A stretch of 64,000 nucleotides of DNA from Salinicola halimionae (GCF_003206065.1 NZ_PZJQ01000005.1:457267-521266), one strand, 5' to 3'. Shown: positions 28,437 to 37,229, counted from the stretch's first letter. The notes: generated by a model from the sequence alone, not told the origin. Translations and numbers: made by a program.

Positions 28437-30011
28437 ATGACCGACATCCATTCGCACAAGATCCTGATCCTCGACTTCGGCTCCCAGTACACGCAGCTGA
28501 TCGCGCGCCGCGTGCGCGAGATCGGCGTGTTCTCCGAGATCCGCGCCTTCGATATCACCGAAGAAGAGATCCGCGAATACAATCCCAACGGCATCATCCT
28601 CTCCGGTGGGCCGGAATCGGTCTCCGAGCTGGGCTCGCCACGGGCGCCGGCATGCGTGTTCGAGATGGGCCTGCCGGTGTTCGGCATTTGCTACGGCATG
28701 CAGACCATGGCCGAACAGCTTGGCGGCGCTACCGAAGGCTCCAACAAGCGCGAGTTCGGCTATGCCCAGATCAGCGTCGCCTCGGAAGACGACCTGCTCG
28801 GCGGTATCAAGGATCATGTCGGTAAACGTGGCGATGCGTTGCTCGACGTGTGGATGAGCCACGGTGACAAGGTCGCCCGCGCGCCGGAGGAATTCACCAT
28901 CACCGCCTCCACGCCGAGCTGCCCGATTGCCGCCATGACCTGGCCGGAGAAGCGCTTCTACGGCGTGCAGTTCCACCCGGAAGTCACCCACACCACACAG
29001 GGTCAGCGCATTCTCGAGCGCTTCGTGCTGGATATCTGCAAGGCGGAAAAGCTCTGGACCCCGGCGCAGATCATCGAAGACCTGACCGATCGCGTGCGCG
29101 AACAGGTCGGCGACCGCCACGTGCTGCTCGGCCTTTCCGGCGGGGTGGATTCTTCCGTGGTCGCGGCGCTGCTGCACAAGGCGATCGGCACGCAGCTCAC
29201 CTGCGTATTCGTCGACAACGGCCTGCTGCGCAAGCAGGAAGGCGACCAGGTGATGGAAACCTTCGGCCAACACATGGGCGTCAAGGTGATCCGCGTCGAT
29301 GCCGAAGACGAGTTCCTGGGCAAGCTGAAAGGGGAGAACGACCCCGAGGCCAAGCGCAAGATTATCGGCAACACCTTCATCGACGTATTCGACCGTGAAG
29401 CGGCCAAGATCGACGGCGTCGAATTCCTCGCCCAGGGCACCATCTACCCGGACGTGATCGAATCCGCCGCCAGCAAGACCGGCAAGGCCCACGTGATCAA
29501 GTCGCACCACAACGTCGGTGGCCTGCCGGAGACCATGAAGCTCAAGCTGGTCGAGCCGCTGCGGGAACTGTTCAAGGACGAAGTGCGCAAGCTCGGCCTC
29601 GAACTCGGCCTGCCGTACGACATGGTCTACCGTCACCCGTTCCCCGGGCCGGGCCTCGGCGTGCGTATTCTGGGTGAGGTGAAGAAGGAGTACGCCGACA
29701 TCCTGCGCGAAGCCGACGCCATCTTCATCGAAGAACTGCACAACTTCGACTGGTACCACAAGACCAGCCAGGCCTTTGCCGTGTTCCTGCCGGTCAAGTC
29801 CGTCGGCGTCGTCGGTGACGGCCGCCGCTACGAATGGGTCATCGCCATTCGCGCCGTCGAAACCGTAGACTTCATGACCGCACGTTGGGCGCATCTACCG
29901 TATGAGCTGCTGGAGACAGTCTCCAACCGCATCATTAACGAGATCAGCGGTGTATCGCGTGTGACGTATGATGTCAGCAGCAAGCCGCCCGCGACGATCG
30001 AGTGGGAGTGA
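28437..30011 (+). CDS. guaA: GMP synthase (glutamine-hydrolysing)
   Basis: Converts XMP to GMP using glutamine and ATP; 524 residues. The class I glutamine amidotransferase domain (about 1-205) has [17 protein letters not shown]-type start, the nucleophile Cys in VFGICYGMQ and the His-Glu pair in [11 protein letters not shown]. The ATP pyrophosphatase domain has the P-loop LSGGVDSSV. The C-terminal dimerisation domain ends in the conserved PATIEWE. It is second in the guaBA operon. The 3' end of guaA is a known integration site for genomic islands, and the next genes are a defence operon. Confidence 0.97.
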   Translation: MTDIHSHKILILDFGSQYTQLIARRVREIGVFSEIRAFDITEEEIREYNPNGIILSGGPESVSELGSPRAPACVFEMGLPVFGICYGMQTMAEQLGGATEGSNKREFGYAQISVASEDDLLGGIKDHVGKRGDALLDVWMSHGDKVARAPEEFTITASTPSCPIAAMTWPEKRFYGVQFHPEVTHTTQGQRILERFVLDICKAEKLWTPAQIIEDLTDRVREQVGDRHVLLGLSGGVDSSVVAALLHKAIGTQLTCVFVDNGLLRKQEGDQVMETFGQHMGVKVIRVDAEDEFLGKLKGENDPEAKRKIIGNTFIDVFDREAAKIDGVEFLAQGTIYPDVIESAASKTGKAHVIKSHHNVGGLPETMKLKLVEPLRELFKDEVRKLGLELGLPYDMVYRHPFPGPGLGVRILGEVKKEYADILREADAIFIEELHNFDWYHKTSQAFAVFLPVKSVGVVGDGRRYEWVIAIRAVETVDFMTARWAHLPYELLETVSNRIINEISGVSRVTYDVSSKPPATIEWE

Positions 30012-30294
30012 AGACGGAAACAGTTGCTATCGAAAGGCTCGAAGAAACTTCCAATCTAGGGGGAAGGTAGGGCCAGACGACGCTTTACCGCTTCAAGGCT
30101 TCATTGAGGCTAATGAGCTGACTGGCAGTATGACACGGGAAATGCAATAGCTTGGTGACCTAAGCATACAGCCAGTCTTCGACAGTTAATTATTGTTTGG
30201 AATTGCACCGAAATCTGCGAAAAATTTTAGGTATTATCGATGGCTAAAACCGGTTTAGTGTTGACGAAATCTATCTTATGGTAGCTTGGCTCCT

Positions 30295-30591
30295 TTATTT
30301 GCCATGAATGGAACCGGTTATTGAAAATTTTTCGGTCGTACCATCAGGACGATTTACCCAAAAGCACTTGGTGCCATAGTCAGCCGACCGAACACTGAAA
30401 TCAGTAATGCCACATCCAATTTTTGCAGCAGAATCCGGATGATGCTCTAGTGCTGCTTGCAAGATTACTGCGTCGTCGGAGTTGACTCGGTCCCCCACAT
30501 CATATCGATGAAGCATCTTCTTAAGGTATTCGACTGCATCTCCTCTTTTTTTGAAGTACATGGGGCCGAGGTGTATGGGCTTCGCAGGCAT
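30295..30591 (-). CDS. DUF3223 domain protein, third gene of the Hachiman operon
   Basis: Small protein of 98 residues matching the DUF3223 pattern: PIHLGPMYFKKRGDAVEYLK, then a VGDRVNSDDAVIL segment, HHPDSAAKIGCGITDFSV and YGTKCFWVNRPDGT. The biochemical function is unknown; the domain occurs in plants (chloroplast rRNA-related proteins) and scattered in bacteria. The ATG at 30591 has a very good ribosome site (GGAGGT, 6 bases upstream). It lies 39 bp downstream of hamB on the same strand with no terminator between, so it is probably co-transcribed with hamA-hamB. A role in defence is inference from this position. Confidence 0.75.
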   Translation of the reverse strand: MPAKPIHLGPMYFKKRGDAVEYLKKMLHRYDVGDRVNSDDAVILQAALEHHPDSAAKIGCGITDFSVRSADYGTKCFWVNRPDGTTEKFSITGSIHGK

Positions 30592-30630
30592 GTGTAACCT
30601 CCAATTTTTTTATGTCTATTGTTCTGATGA

Positions 30631-33219
30631 TTAGTCAAAAAGTGAGAGATTTTCGCGCACTTCACGGATGATTATTGCTGGTATATTCATGGCTTGGAAT
30701 TGATTGACGCGTTCGGCAATCCACTCTATGCACTCTTTCCTGCTGAGGTCATCGCGGGCAATGTTCTCGTACAAGGTAACGGCGCTCATACGGGAAATAC
30801 CAAGTTCCATAAGCGAGAGAAGCGTTGTCGACGAAACGCCGAACTCTAGTTGCGTTCCGATATCCAGGTCATCTTCGATCAATTCCTTACGACCAATTTC
30901 GTGAAGATAAAAGTGCAGCACGTTCATATAAGCAGAGAGGTATTTCGGTGCTCTAAAACGAGCGATTTGCTCTACCAGCTCCATGGTGTCGCGTATTAGC
31001 TCAGGAAGCTTGAACGATCGGCCAACTTCTTGGTGCCAGTCGATGCTGTCGCGAATAATCTTCGCGAGCGAGTATCCTTTCAACCATTTAACGACAATCA
31101 ACGCATATAGCCTAATGCGACCTTGTGGGGTGAAGGCTGGAAATAAGTGCTCGTTGATTCTTCCCATGATTGTGATAAATCGATCATAGCTATCGTTGCT
31201 GGAGACATTAGCAGGAAGTAAGTTTTCAACATCCCCAGAGTAGGTGCGAAAAGCTTCAAGAAGGCGCTGAAGACCTATCGCATTTACCCCGGGATGCCGA
31301 GAAGCCAGGTCGACGTCGATTTCTATCTTGTCTGCTAGAGAGCCCAGAGTCTGATCGAGCTTGGCAATTGAAGCAGCATCATGTCGTTTTGCAAGACTAG
31401 CGGCAGAAATGGAGCCGAGCCGCATAAAGGTAGTAAGCAGATAGGCTCCAACCTGCTCGAATTTATCCTTGTCCTTCATGTTCGACAGATCCGATTTCCC
31501 ACGCTTAGAGAGATAGTTCTCCATGCTGTCGCCAAGCTCAAGTACAGCGTCGCTTTCCCGCTTAATATGATGGCGAGCTCGATTAGGAATGCCCTCAGGC
31601 CAAGCCTGAGTGTCTTCGGGATCAATGCAGATGATATTTCCTTGGAACTCATCGCCCCAACGGCCTGCGCGACCAGCCAGATTCCAGAAGTCGTGCGGTT
31701 CCATTGGGTGGCCTTTCCCTTTACGTGGTCCGCGTACCACAATCGTTCGGCAGGATAAGTTCACACCCTCGATCAGAGTAGAGGTGCAGACCAAAAAGCG
31801 AATTTTACCTAATCGGAATAGGCGCTCTATCTCCAGTCGGAGCAGTGACGGCATATTGCCATAGTGAAACGCTACCCCTAACTCAACGAGTGGTGCCAAT
31901 CGGAAATCTTGATGTACGCCCTTACGAGCAAGCTCGGCAAGCTGTGAGAGCTCAGGATCAATGGATTCAAGCTCGGGCAAGAGCTGGCTGATCAGATCAG
32001 CGACTTCTTCTGCTTCTCCCGCGCCATTGGTGTAGACGAGTGTTCCGCCTCTTTCGCCGACAGCTGCAGCGATAAACGCGAGTCGCTTCTTGAGCCCCAC
32101 CGGTTTGCTCGCAAGCTGAAGAGTTCCTATAGGCAGTTCTGAGTCCTGCTGTCGAAGAGTAAGCTCCCAAAGCTTCGATTTACGCGGTAACTGTGCCGCG
32201 ACCAATAAGTTCTGAAGGACTGTAGATGAGTCACTATTTACGGCTACAGTCTGTACGCCAATGGGGGCGTCCGTAAGTAATTCTTCCGGGTTTTCGGTTG
32301 CCGGGCTGATAAAAACAGCTTTTAGTTCTGGGTTGGCACGGGTAATTCTTTCCACTGCATCCTGCAAAATTACACCGCGCTGATTGTCACCGATCTTATG
32401 TGCTTCGTCCACGATAAGTAGGTCAACAGAAAATTCATCGTCAAGTACGTTAGCGAGAAGGTGTAATCGTTCTTGCGTAAAAATGTAAATAATTCGTGCG
32501 CCACCTGCTCGGGCAGTCCTATAATTAACTGGGAAAGGAAGTGACGTTACATCGATCAGTTCACTATTACCTAAGAGCCTCTTGAGACTGGTTTCTATCT
32601 CGGAGACTAGTGCGCGGGTTGGAGCGAGATATACTACCACTCGACTCTCGCCCGCAATAACTTGATCGATTAGCCACTGGAGTACGAGAAATGTTTTACC
32701 TGAGGCGGTCGGCGCGGATGCTGAGAGCCAACTAGCTCCGACCGCATTAGCCCAGAAACGTTGCTGAAAATCATTTACTGGTAGCCAAGCTCCACTCGAT
32801 TGCACAAGGATGGCATGATCGATATCGCGGCGCTGGGCCTCGAGGTGCAACGAGACGCCGAGCCTTCCATGGAGGTTGGTCGCCACCAAGCTACGTTCTG
32901 TGGCTAATGTAATGGCCCGAAAATTGGAAAGCTTACCCATTAGGACAATACCAGCATCCGTAAGTGCTTGGTCATCTTTCAAAGTTACTGCAGCGGTTGC
33001 GATTCGCAGTGCTGCGTCTTGATCGGTTCTTTTTTCTGAACGTGCAAGAATACTGCCGGCTAGTATTAGTTTGGGCCAGTCAATAGGCTCGGTGGAAGGT
33101 GCCGAAATATCTGGCGCTAAATTATCCAGCTCATTGCGTACTGTAAGTCGAATGATCTTATCCAGATCCTCTCGAATGCCTTCTTGGAGAAGCCAGGATT
33201 GTAGGTCAATAAGACTCAT
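30631..33219 (-). CDS. hamB: Hachiman defence helicase HamB
   Basis: Superfamily 2, Ski2-like DNA helicase of 862 residues. A helical N-terminus (about 1-150) is followed by RecA1 with Walker A APTASGKT (169-176), motif Ia YLAPTRALVSEI and Walker B DEAH (271-274). RecA2 carries FLVCTSTLIEGVNL and motif VI NLAGRAGRWG; a helical C-terminal region of about 280 residues completes it. In Hachiman (established family knowledge) HamB surveys DNA and holds HamA inactive until damage or phage replication is sensed. Its ATG overlaps the hamA stop by 4 bp. Composition is AT-richer than the flanking housekeeping genes, pointing to transfer. Confidence 0.9.
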   Translation of the reverse strand: MSLIDLQSWLLQEGIREDLDKIIRLTVRNELDNLAPDISAPSTEPIDWPKLILAGSILARSEKRTDQDAALRIATAAVTLKDDQALTDAGIVLMGKLSNFRAITLATERSLVATNLHGRLGVSLHLEAQRRDIDHAILVQSSGAWLPVNDFQQRFWANAVGASWLSASAPTASGKTFLVLQWLIDQVIAGESRVVVYLAPTRALVSEIETSLKRLLGNSELIDVTSLPFPVNYRTARAGGARIIYIFTQERLHLLANVLDDEFSVDLLIVDEAHKIGDNQRGVILQDAVERITRANPELKAVFISPATENPEELLTDAPIGVQTVAVNSDSSTVLQNLLVAAQLPRKSKLWELTLRQQDSELPIGTLQLASKPVGLKKRLAFIAAAVGERGGTLVYTNGAGEAEEVADLISQLLPELESIDPELSQLAELARKGVHQDFRLAPLVELGVAFHYGNMPSLLRLEIERLFRLGKIRFLVCTSTLIEGVNLSCRTIVVRGPRKGKGHPMEPHDFWNLAGRAGRWGDEFQGNIICIDPEDTQAWPEGIPNRARHHIKRESDAVLELGDSMENYLSKRGKSDLSNMKDKDKFEQVGAYLLTTFMRLGSISAASLAKRHDAASIAKLDQTLGSLADKIEIDVDLASRHPGVNAIGLQRLLEAFRTYSGDVENLLPANVSSNDSYDRFITIMGRINEHLFPAFTPQGRIRLYALIVVKWLKGYSLAKIIRDSIDWHQEVGRSFKLPELIRDTMELVEQIARFRAPKYLSAYMNVLHFYLHEIGRKELIEDDLDIGTQLEFGVSSTTLLSLMELGISRMSAVTLYENIARDDLSRKECIEWIAERVNQFQAMNIPAIIIREVRENLSLFD

Positions 33220-34166
33220 GATTTTTCAATACCCATTGCTTTGAGAAAAGCGGAACGAAAACCGCCTGCCGAGGGAAGAGGTACACAGAAGACCTCGATT
33301 TCTATTCGCTCGAGCTTTTCCAATTTAAGTCGCTCACCAATACGATTGCTCCAATCGGAAAGTGCTGTGCGGGACGCATTAACGATATCTTCAGCAACCG
33401 CTTCCGCATTACCATTTGGGTAGAACGGTGCATCGAAGCCTACAAGGGCTACGCCACAATATTTTACCCGCTTTGACATGACCGACGATTTGTCAAAATA
33501 CATCTTTAAAGCATCGGTAATTACTGGGTCGCTAAGGTCGGCCTTGTCACTTAGCAGCATCAGATCACGCTCTCGCTCTGCTTCTTCATGTTCAGGTTCG
33601 ATTAAGAAAGGTGAGAGAGAGGAAAAGCAGTCGCGAATCGCAGCACTCGCATCTCTGTATATTTTTGACTCCCCCCAATAGAGCTTTAAAATGCCGTCCG
33701 CTGTCACGCCCGCATAAACACCGTCCGCGCCGTGATAGTGCATGCGTGAGTCTGTTTTGAGATCCATCTTGCATAGAATCTGTGGCAGCTTGAGGAAGCG
33801 CTCTGCCAGTAGGAACAGCAGCATTTCTCCACCTTCGCCAGTGTTGCCTAAATCGGTAAACGAACGCTTTGCCCGCTCAACTAGCTCGGCGACTGCCTCT
33901 GTACTGTTGAATTTACGGTCGCGTGCTTTCGCTTCGGCAAGCTTCGCCCGTGGAATCGCATAATCAACTATCGCGTTTCGCATGAACTCTGCCAGCCTGT
34001 GCGGTTGTACATGACCATTTCCATCCACCGAAAGACAGTGGCAGTGGATTTTGACTGAATGACCGTCAATGCGGAGGTCTCGCTCTACCAGCGTTAGGTG
34101 GACCTCAAGTGCTTCTGGGTCTCCCGTTAGGCCGGATTCGAGATCGGTGGGGGTAATAGCAGGCAA
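33216..34166 (-). CDS. hamA: Hachiman defence nuclease HamA (DUF1837)
   Basis: DUF1837 protein of 316 residues, the effector nuclease of Hachiman. The PD-(D/E)xK-like core is visible: GEGGEMLLFLLAE (about 110-122), HGADGVYAG with Asp148, and LYWGESKIY with Glu166 and Lys168. In studied systems HamA forms a tight complex with HamB and cleaves DNA when released, causing abortive infection. The start is a TTG at 34166, chosen because GGAGG stands 4 bases upstream and the frame is otherwise closed. It is first of the operon hamA-hamB-DUF3223. Confidence 0.9.
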   Translation of the reverse strand: MPAITPTDLESGLTGDPEALEVHLTLVERDLRIDGHSVKIHCHCLSVDGNGHVQPHRLAEFMRNAIVDYAIPRAKLAEAKARDRKFNSTEAVAELVERAKRSFTDLGNTGEGGEMLLFLLAERFLKLPQILCKMDLKTDSRMHYHGADGVYAGVTADGILKLYWGESKIYRDASAAIRDCFSSLSPFLIEPEHEEAERERDLMLLSDKADLSDPVITDALKMYFDKSSVMSKRVKYCGVALVGFDAPFYPNGNAEAVAEDIVNASRTALSDWSNRIGERLKLEKLERIEIEVFCVPLPSAGGFRSAFLKAMGIEKS

Positions 34167-34370
34167 GCAGCCTCCATTCCATATTGACTAACATATGCTT
34201 TCAAATGAATAGAATGAAATCTAATGTAACCGTCCTTAGCTATTTAGTCCACGGACTGATTAAATCTTGATGCTATTGGGACCTCGGCTTTGATGAGGCG
34301 GTTTTCGCCTCGGCGAGTGCCCCTTCCCTCGTAGCTATGCACCCTTAAGAGAGCGAACTTCAGGCCCCTT
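34167..34370. promoter_or_regulatory. AT-rich leader of the Hachiman operon and island edge
   Basis: The first ~90 bp upstream of hamA are AT-rich and should hold its promoter; I could not fix one -35/-10 pair (TTCATT-N17-TATGTT on the minus strand is one weak option). From about 34270 composition returns to GC-rich, with a GAGGCG-GTTTT-CGCCTC hairpin at about 34294-34310. No direct repeat of the guaA 3' end was found here. Confidence 0.35.
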
Positions 34371-34596
34371 CAGATCGGGGCGATCCGACACCTTCGACCA
34401 CAGCGTGATTGTCGGCTCGCAGGGTAGCCGCGGCCCGCGGTCGGTCGATGTCGGTCTGGCGGCGTTGACGCTGCTGGTCGCGGAATCCGATCCGGCTAAC
34501 AAGGAGACGATGATTCGCCTGATCATGAACACGCTCGCCAACGACTTCTCATCTACCTGACGATGCTCGGCGGCAACCCCAAATAATCCGTCAGTC
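34371..34596 (+). pseudogene. Unidentified gene 3' remnant, frameshifted
   Basis: One frame reads SDTFDHSVIVGSQGS, continues through a GLAALTLLVAESDPANKET segment and TMIRLIMNTLANDF, then hits a stop. A shift of one frame restores LIYLTMLGGNPK before a second stop. The codon pattern looks like decayed coding sequence without start or full length. I do not recognise the parent protein. It sits between the Hachiman island and mesX, in a debris zone. Confidence 0.45.
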
Positions 34597-34612
34597 GTCC
34601 ACTCTAGCGTCG

Positions 34613-34635
34613 CATCATGAACCCTATTCATGATG
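34613..34635. promoter_or_regulatory. MetR-type operator upstream of mesX-mesD
   Basis: Perfect 9-bp inverted repeat CATCATGAA-CCCTA-TTCATGATG. The core TGAA-N5-TTCA is exactly the MetR consensus. It lies 173 bp before the mesX ATG, in a suitable place for activation by the LysR-type methionine regulator MetR; the regulator gene is not in this window. Confidence 0.65.
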
Positions 34636-34807
34636 AGGTGAAATCATATCGCTTTTCATGCATCCACAGGCTCTGGCATAAAGAGTGCATCCGCTTCGAC
34701 GGCAGCCGCCATGGCGCCTGTCGGTCGATACGCCAGATATTGCATTGACGGGCGCTGGGCCTTCTGACGGTGCCAGCGCCTCTCTATTACCAGGGTGCCT
34801 GTTCGCG

Positions 34808-35791
34808 ATGAGTCACGATTTCACATTCGATATCAAGAGCGTGCGGTTCGACGAGCATTACCGTCCGGCCGAGAACACGCGCACGACCACCAACTTCGCC
34901 AACCTGGCAAGAGGGGAGCGTCGCGAGGAAAACCTGCGCAATACCCTGACGATGATCGACAACCGTTTCAACGCGCTGGCGCATTGGGACAACCCCAAGG
35001 CGGATCGCTACGCCGTTGAGCTCGACATCATCACCGGTGAGCTGAGCGTGGGAGCCGAGGACGAGGATGACACCTTCCCGGCGATCGAGATGCTGAAAAC
35101 GACGATCATCGATAAGCAGACCGGCAAGCGTATTCCGGGCATGGTAGGGAACAACTTCTCCTCCTACGTGCGCGACTACGACTTCAGCGTCTGGCTGTCG
35201 GAGCACAACCGGGATCGTTCCGAATTCGGCATCCCGGAGGGGTTTGGCGATCTGCACGGCAAGCTGTTCAAGCGCTTCGTCGAGTCCGATGCGTACCGGG
35301 CTTCCTTCAGCAAGGCGCCGGTCATCTGCCTCAGCGTCTCCAGCAGTAAGGTCTATCGCCAGACCGACAATCGCCACCCGGTGCTGGGCGTGGAGTACGA
35401 AAACGACGAGTCCTCGCTGACGGATTTCTACTTCGGCAAGATGGGCCTGCAGGTGCGCTACTTCATGCCGCCGCATGCCGTCGCGCCGCTGGCGTTCTAC
35501 TTCTCCGGCGATCTGCTGGCCGATTACACCGATCTCGAGCTGATCAGCGCCATCAGCACCATGGAGACGTTCCAGAAGATCTATCGCCCCGAGATCTACA
35601 ACGCCAATTCGTTGGCCGGCAAAATCTACCAGCCCAGCCTGAAGCATCAGGACTACTCGCTGACGCGTATCGTCTACGACCGCGAAGAGCGCGGCCAGCT
35701 GGCCGTCGAGCAGGGCAAGTTCACCGAGCGGCACTTCATCAAGCCCTACCGCCATGTGCTCGAGCAGTGGTCGGCCAACTACTCCCTTTGA
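34808..35791 (+). CDS. mesX: MesX (DUF1852), accessory protein of folate-independent methionine synthase
   Basis: Protein of 327 residues of the DUF1852 family. It starts SHDFTFDIKSVRFDEHYRP and holds the conserved TTNFANLARG, FSSYVRDYDFSVWLSEHNRD and GLQVRYFMPPHA segments. In Acinetobacter, genetic work showed that this family (MesX) is required with MesD for methionine synthesis. Its biochemical role is unknown and oxygen dependence has been proposed. The ATG at 34808 is the start of homology; an upstream in-frame ATG at 34685 would add a 41-residue leader unlike the family. It is 81 bp upstream of mesD on the same strand. A 27-bp tandem repeat starts at its stop codon. Confidence 0.88.
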   Translation: MSHDFTFDIKSVRFDEHYRPAENTRTTTNFANLARGERREENLRNTLTMIDNRFNALAHWDNPKADRYAVELDIITGELSVGAEDEDDTFPAIEMLKTTIIDKQTGKRIPGMVGNNFSSYVRDYDFSVWLSEHNRDRSEFGIPEGFGDLHGKLFKRFVESDAYRASFSKAPVICLSVSSSKVYRQTDNRHPVLGVEYENDESSLTDFYFGKMGLQVRYFMPPHAVAPLAFYFSGDLLADYTDLELISAISTMETFQKIYRPEIYNANSLAGKIYQPSLKHQDYSLTRIVYDREERGQLAVEQGKFTERHFIKPYRHVLEQWSANYSL

Positions 35792-35864
35792 TCGACCCGT
35801 TCCAACGACTCTTTTTGGTCAACCCGTTACAACGATATTCTTTGATCAACCCGTTATTAAGGTC
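35787..35864. repeat. Threefold 27-bp tandem repeat between mesX and mesD
   Basis: Units start at 35787, 35814 and 35841 with exact 27-bp spacing. The shared core is TTTG-RTC-RACCCGTTNNAACGA. The first unit contains the mesX stop codon (TGA at 35789-35791) and the last ends just before the mesD ribosome-binding region, so the whole spacer is built of this repeat. Confidence 0.83.
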
Positions 35865-35872
35865 ATTTTTGT

Positions 35873-36904
35873 ATGAAGACTTTGTTGCCCACGTCGACGG
35901 CCGGTAGCCTGCCCAAGCCCGCCTGGCTGGCCCAGCCCGAGACGCTCTGGTCGCCGTGGAAACTGCAGGACGAGGAGCTGGCCGAGGGCAAGCAGGATGC
36001 GTTGCGGGTCTCCCTGCACGATCAGCGGCGGGCCGGGATCGATATCGTCAGCGATGGCGAGCAGACCCGTCAGCACTTCGTCACCACGTTTATCGAGCAT
36101 CTTGAAGGTGTTGATTTCGAAAAGCGTGAGATCGTCAAGATTCGGGATCGCTATGAGGCGAGCGTGCCCTCGGTCGTCGGCCCGGTGTCTCGCGTCAAGC
36201 CGGTGTTTGTCGAAGATGCCAAATTCCTGCGCCAGCAGACCGACCAACCCATTAAATGGGCGCTGCCCGGCCCGATGACCATGGTCGATACGCTCTATGA
36301 TGGTCATTACAAGAGCCGCGAAAAGCTGGCCTGGGAGTTCGCCAAGATCCTCAACCAGGAAGCTCGCGATCTCGCCGCCGCCGGCGTGGACATCATTCAG
36401 TTCGATGAGCCCGCCTTCAACGTCTTCTTCGACGAGGTGAACGACTGGGGCATCGCCGCGCTGGAAAAAGCCATCGAAGGCGTCGAGTGCGAGACCGCCG
36501 TGCATATCTGCTATGGCTATGGCATCAAGGCCAATACCGACTGGAAGAAGACGTTGGGGTCGGAGTGGCGCCAGTACGAAGAGATCTTCCCCAAGCTACA
36601 GGCGTCGAACATCGATATCGTCTCGCTGGAGTGCCAGAACTCCCATGTGCCGATGGAGCTGATCGAACTCATTCGAGGCAAGAAAGTGATGGTCGGGGCG
36701 ATCGACGTGGCCACCAACACCATCGAAACCCCGGAAGAGGTCGCCGAGACCCTGCGCAAGGCGCTCAAGTTCGTCGATGCCGACAAGCTCTACCCCTGCA
36801 CCAACTGCGGGATGACGCCCTTGTCTCGCCGGGTGGCCCAAGGCAAGCTCAGCGCTCTGAGTGCTGGCGCGGAGATCGTTCGGAAGGAGCTCGCGGCTCG
36901 ATAG
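35873..36904 (+). CDS. mesD: MesD, core-MetE methionine synthase
   Basis: Methionine synthase of 343 residues containing only the C-terminal catalytic barrel of MetE. The zinc/homocysteine ligands are visible: His-x-Cys in AVHICYGYG, Glu in IVSLECQNS and Cys in PCTNCGMTP. It lacks the N-terminal folate-associated half of full MetE (about 750 residues). It therefore belongs to the folate-independent group, and pairing with MesX places it in MesD. The natural methyl donor is not known to me. Its ATG comes after three 27-bp repeats, with AAGGTC as a weak ribosome site. Confidence 0.88.
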   Translation: MKTLLPTSTAGSLPKPAWLAQPETLWSPWKLQDEELAEGKQDALRVSLHDQRRAGIDIVSDGEQTRQHFVTTFIEHLEGVDFEKREIVKIRDRYEASVPSVVGPVSRVKPVFVEDAKFLRQQTDQPIKWALPGPMTMVDTLYDGHYKSREKLAWEFAKILNQEARDLAAAGVDIIQFDEPAFNVFFDEVNDWGIAALEKAIEGVECETAVHICYGYGIKANTDWKKTLGSEWRQYEEIFPKLQASNIDIVSLECQNSHVPMELIELIRGKKVMVGAIDVATNTIETPEEVAETLRKALKFVDADKLYPCTNCGMTPLSRRVAQGKLSALSAGAEIVRKELAAR

Positions 36905-36960
36905 TGGCGTCCTGTTCGGCGATGGCGACGACGACGGCGACTTAGATGATGAGGCCGAGA

Positions 36961-37229
36961 TGGCCCAGACCTAGATATTCGGCCCGGTATTTGCCGTCTA
37001 TCGGTTCAGGACGGAAGCAGAGGTCATAGAACGTGCCAATGTGTCCCGCGCGTTCGAGACGGGCATGGTCATTCTCAACACCAGCTCGGTGGGCACGGCC
37101 TCGGTCCCGTTCGGCGGCGTCAAGCAATCCGGTTATGGTCGCGAGGGCAGTTTCTATGGCATCGAAGAGTACGTGGACGTCAAATACGTGCTGATGAGCG
37201 GCTGGATCAGTAGGATCGGTTCCCCCTGA
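36961..37229 (+). pseudogene. Remnant of an aldehyde (succinate-semialdehyde-type) dehydrogenase
   Basis: After an in-frame TAG, the frame reads IFGPVFAVYRF, then TEAEVIERAN joined directly to SRAFETGM, then ASVPFGGVKQSGYGREGS and YGIEEYVDVKYV. These are the last ~110 residues of the NAD(P)-dependent aldehyde dehydrogenase family. An internal stretch (normally about 20 residues after the ERAN segment) is deleted and the catalytic N-terminal three quarters are absent. It is not expected to be functional. Confidence 0.8.

Noticed and set aside
30012-30294. Possible attachment-site repeat of the guaA 3' end at the island border
   Set aside because: No second copy of the terminal guaA sequence was found up to the mesX gene.
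34636-34807. Possible SAM or cobalamin riboswitch upstream of mesX
   Set aside because: No SAM or B12-box motif or matching fold could be recognised; the MetR-type palindrome explains control better.
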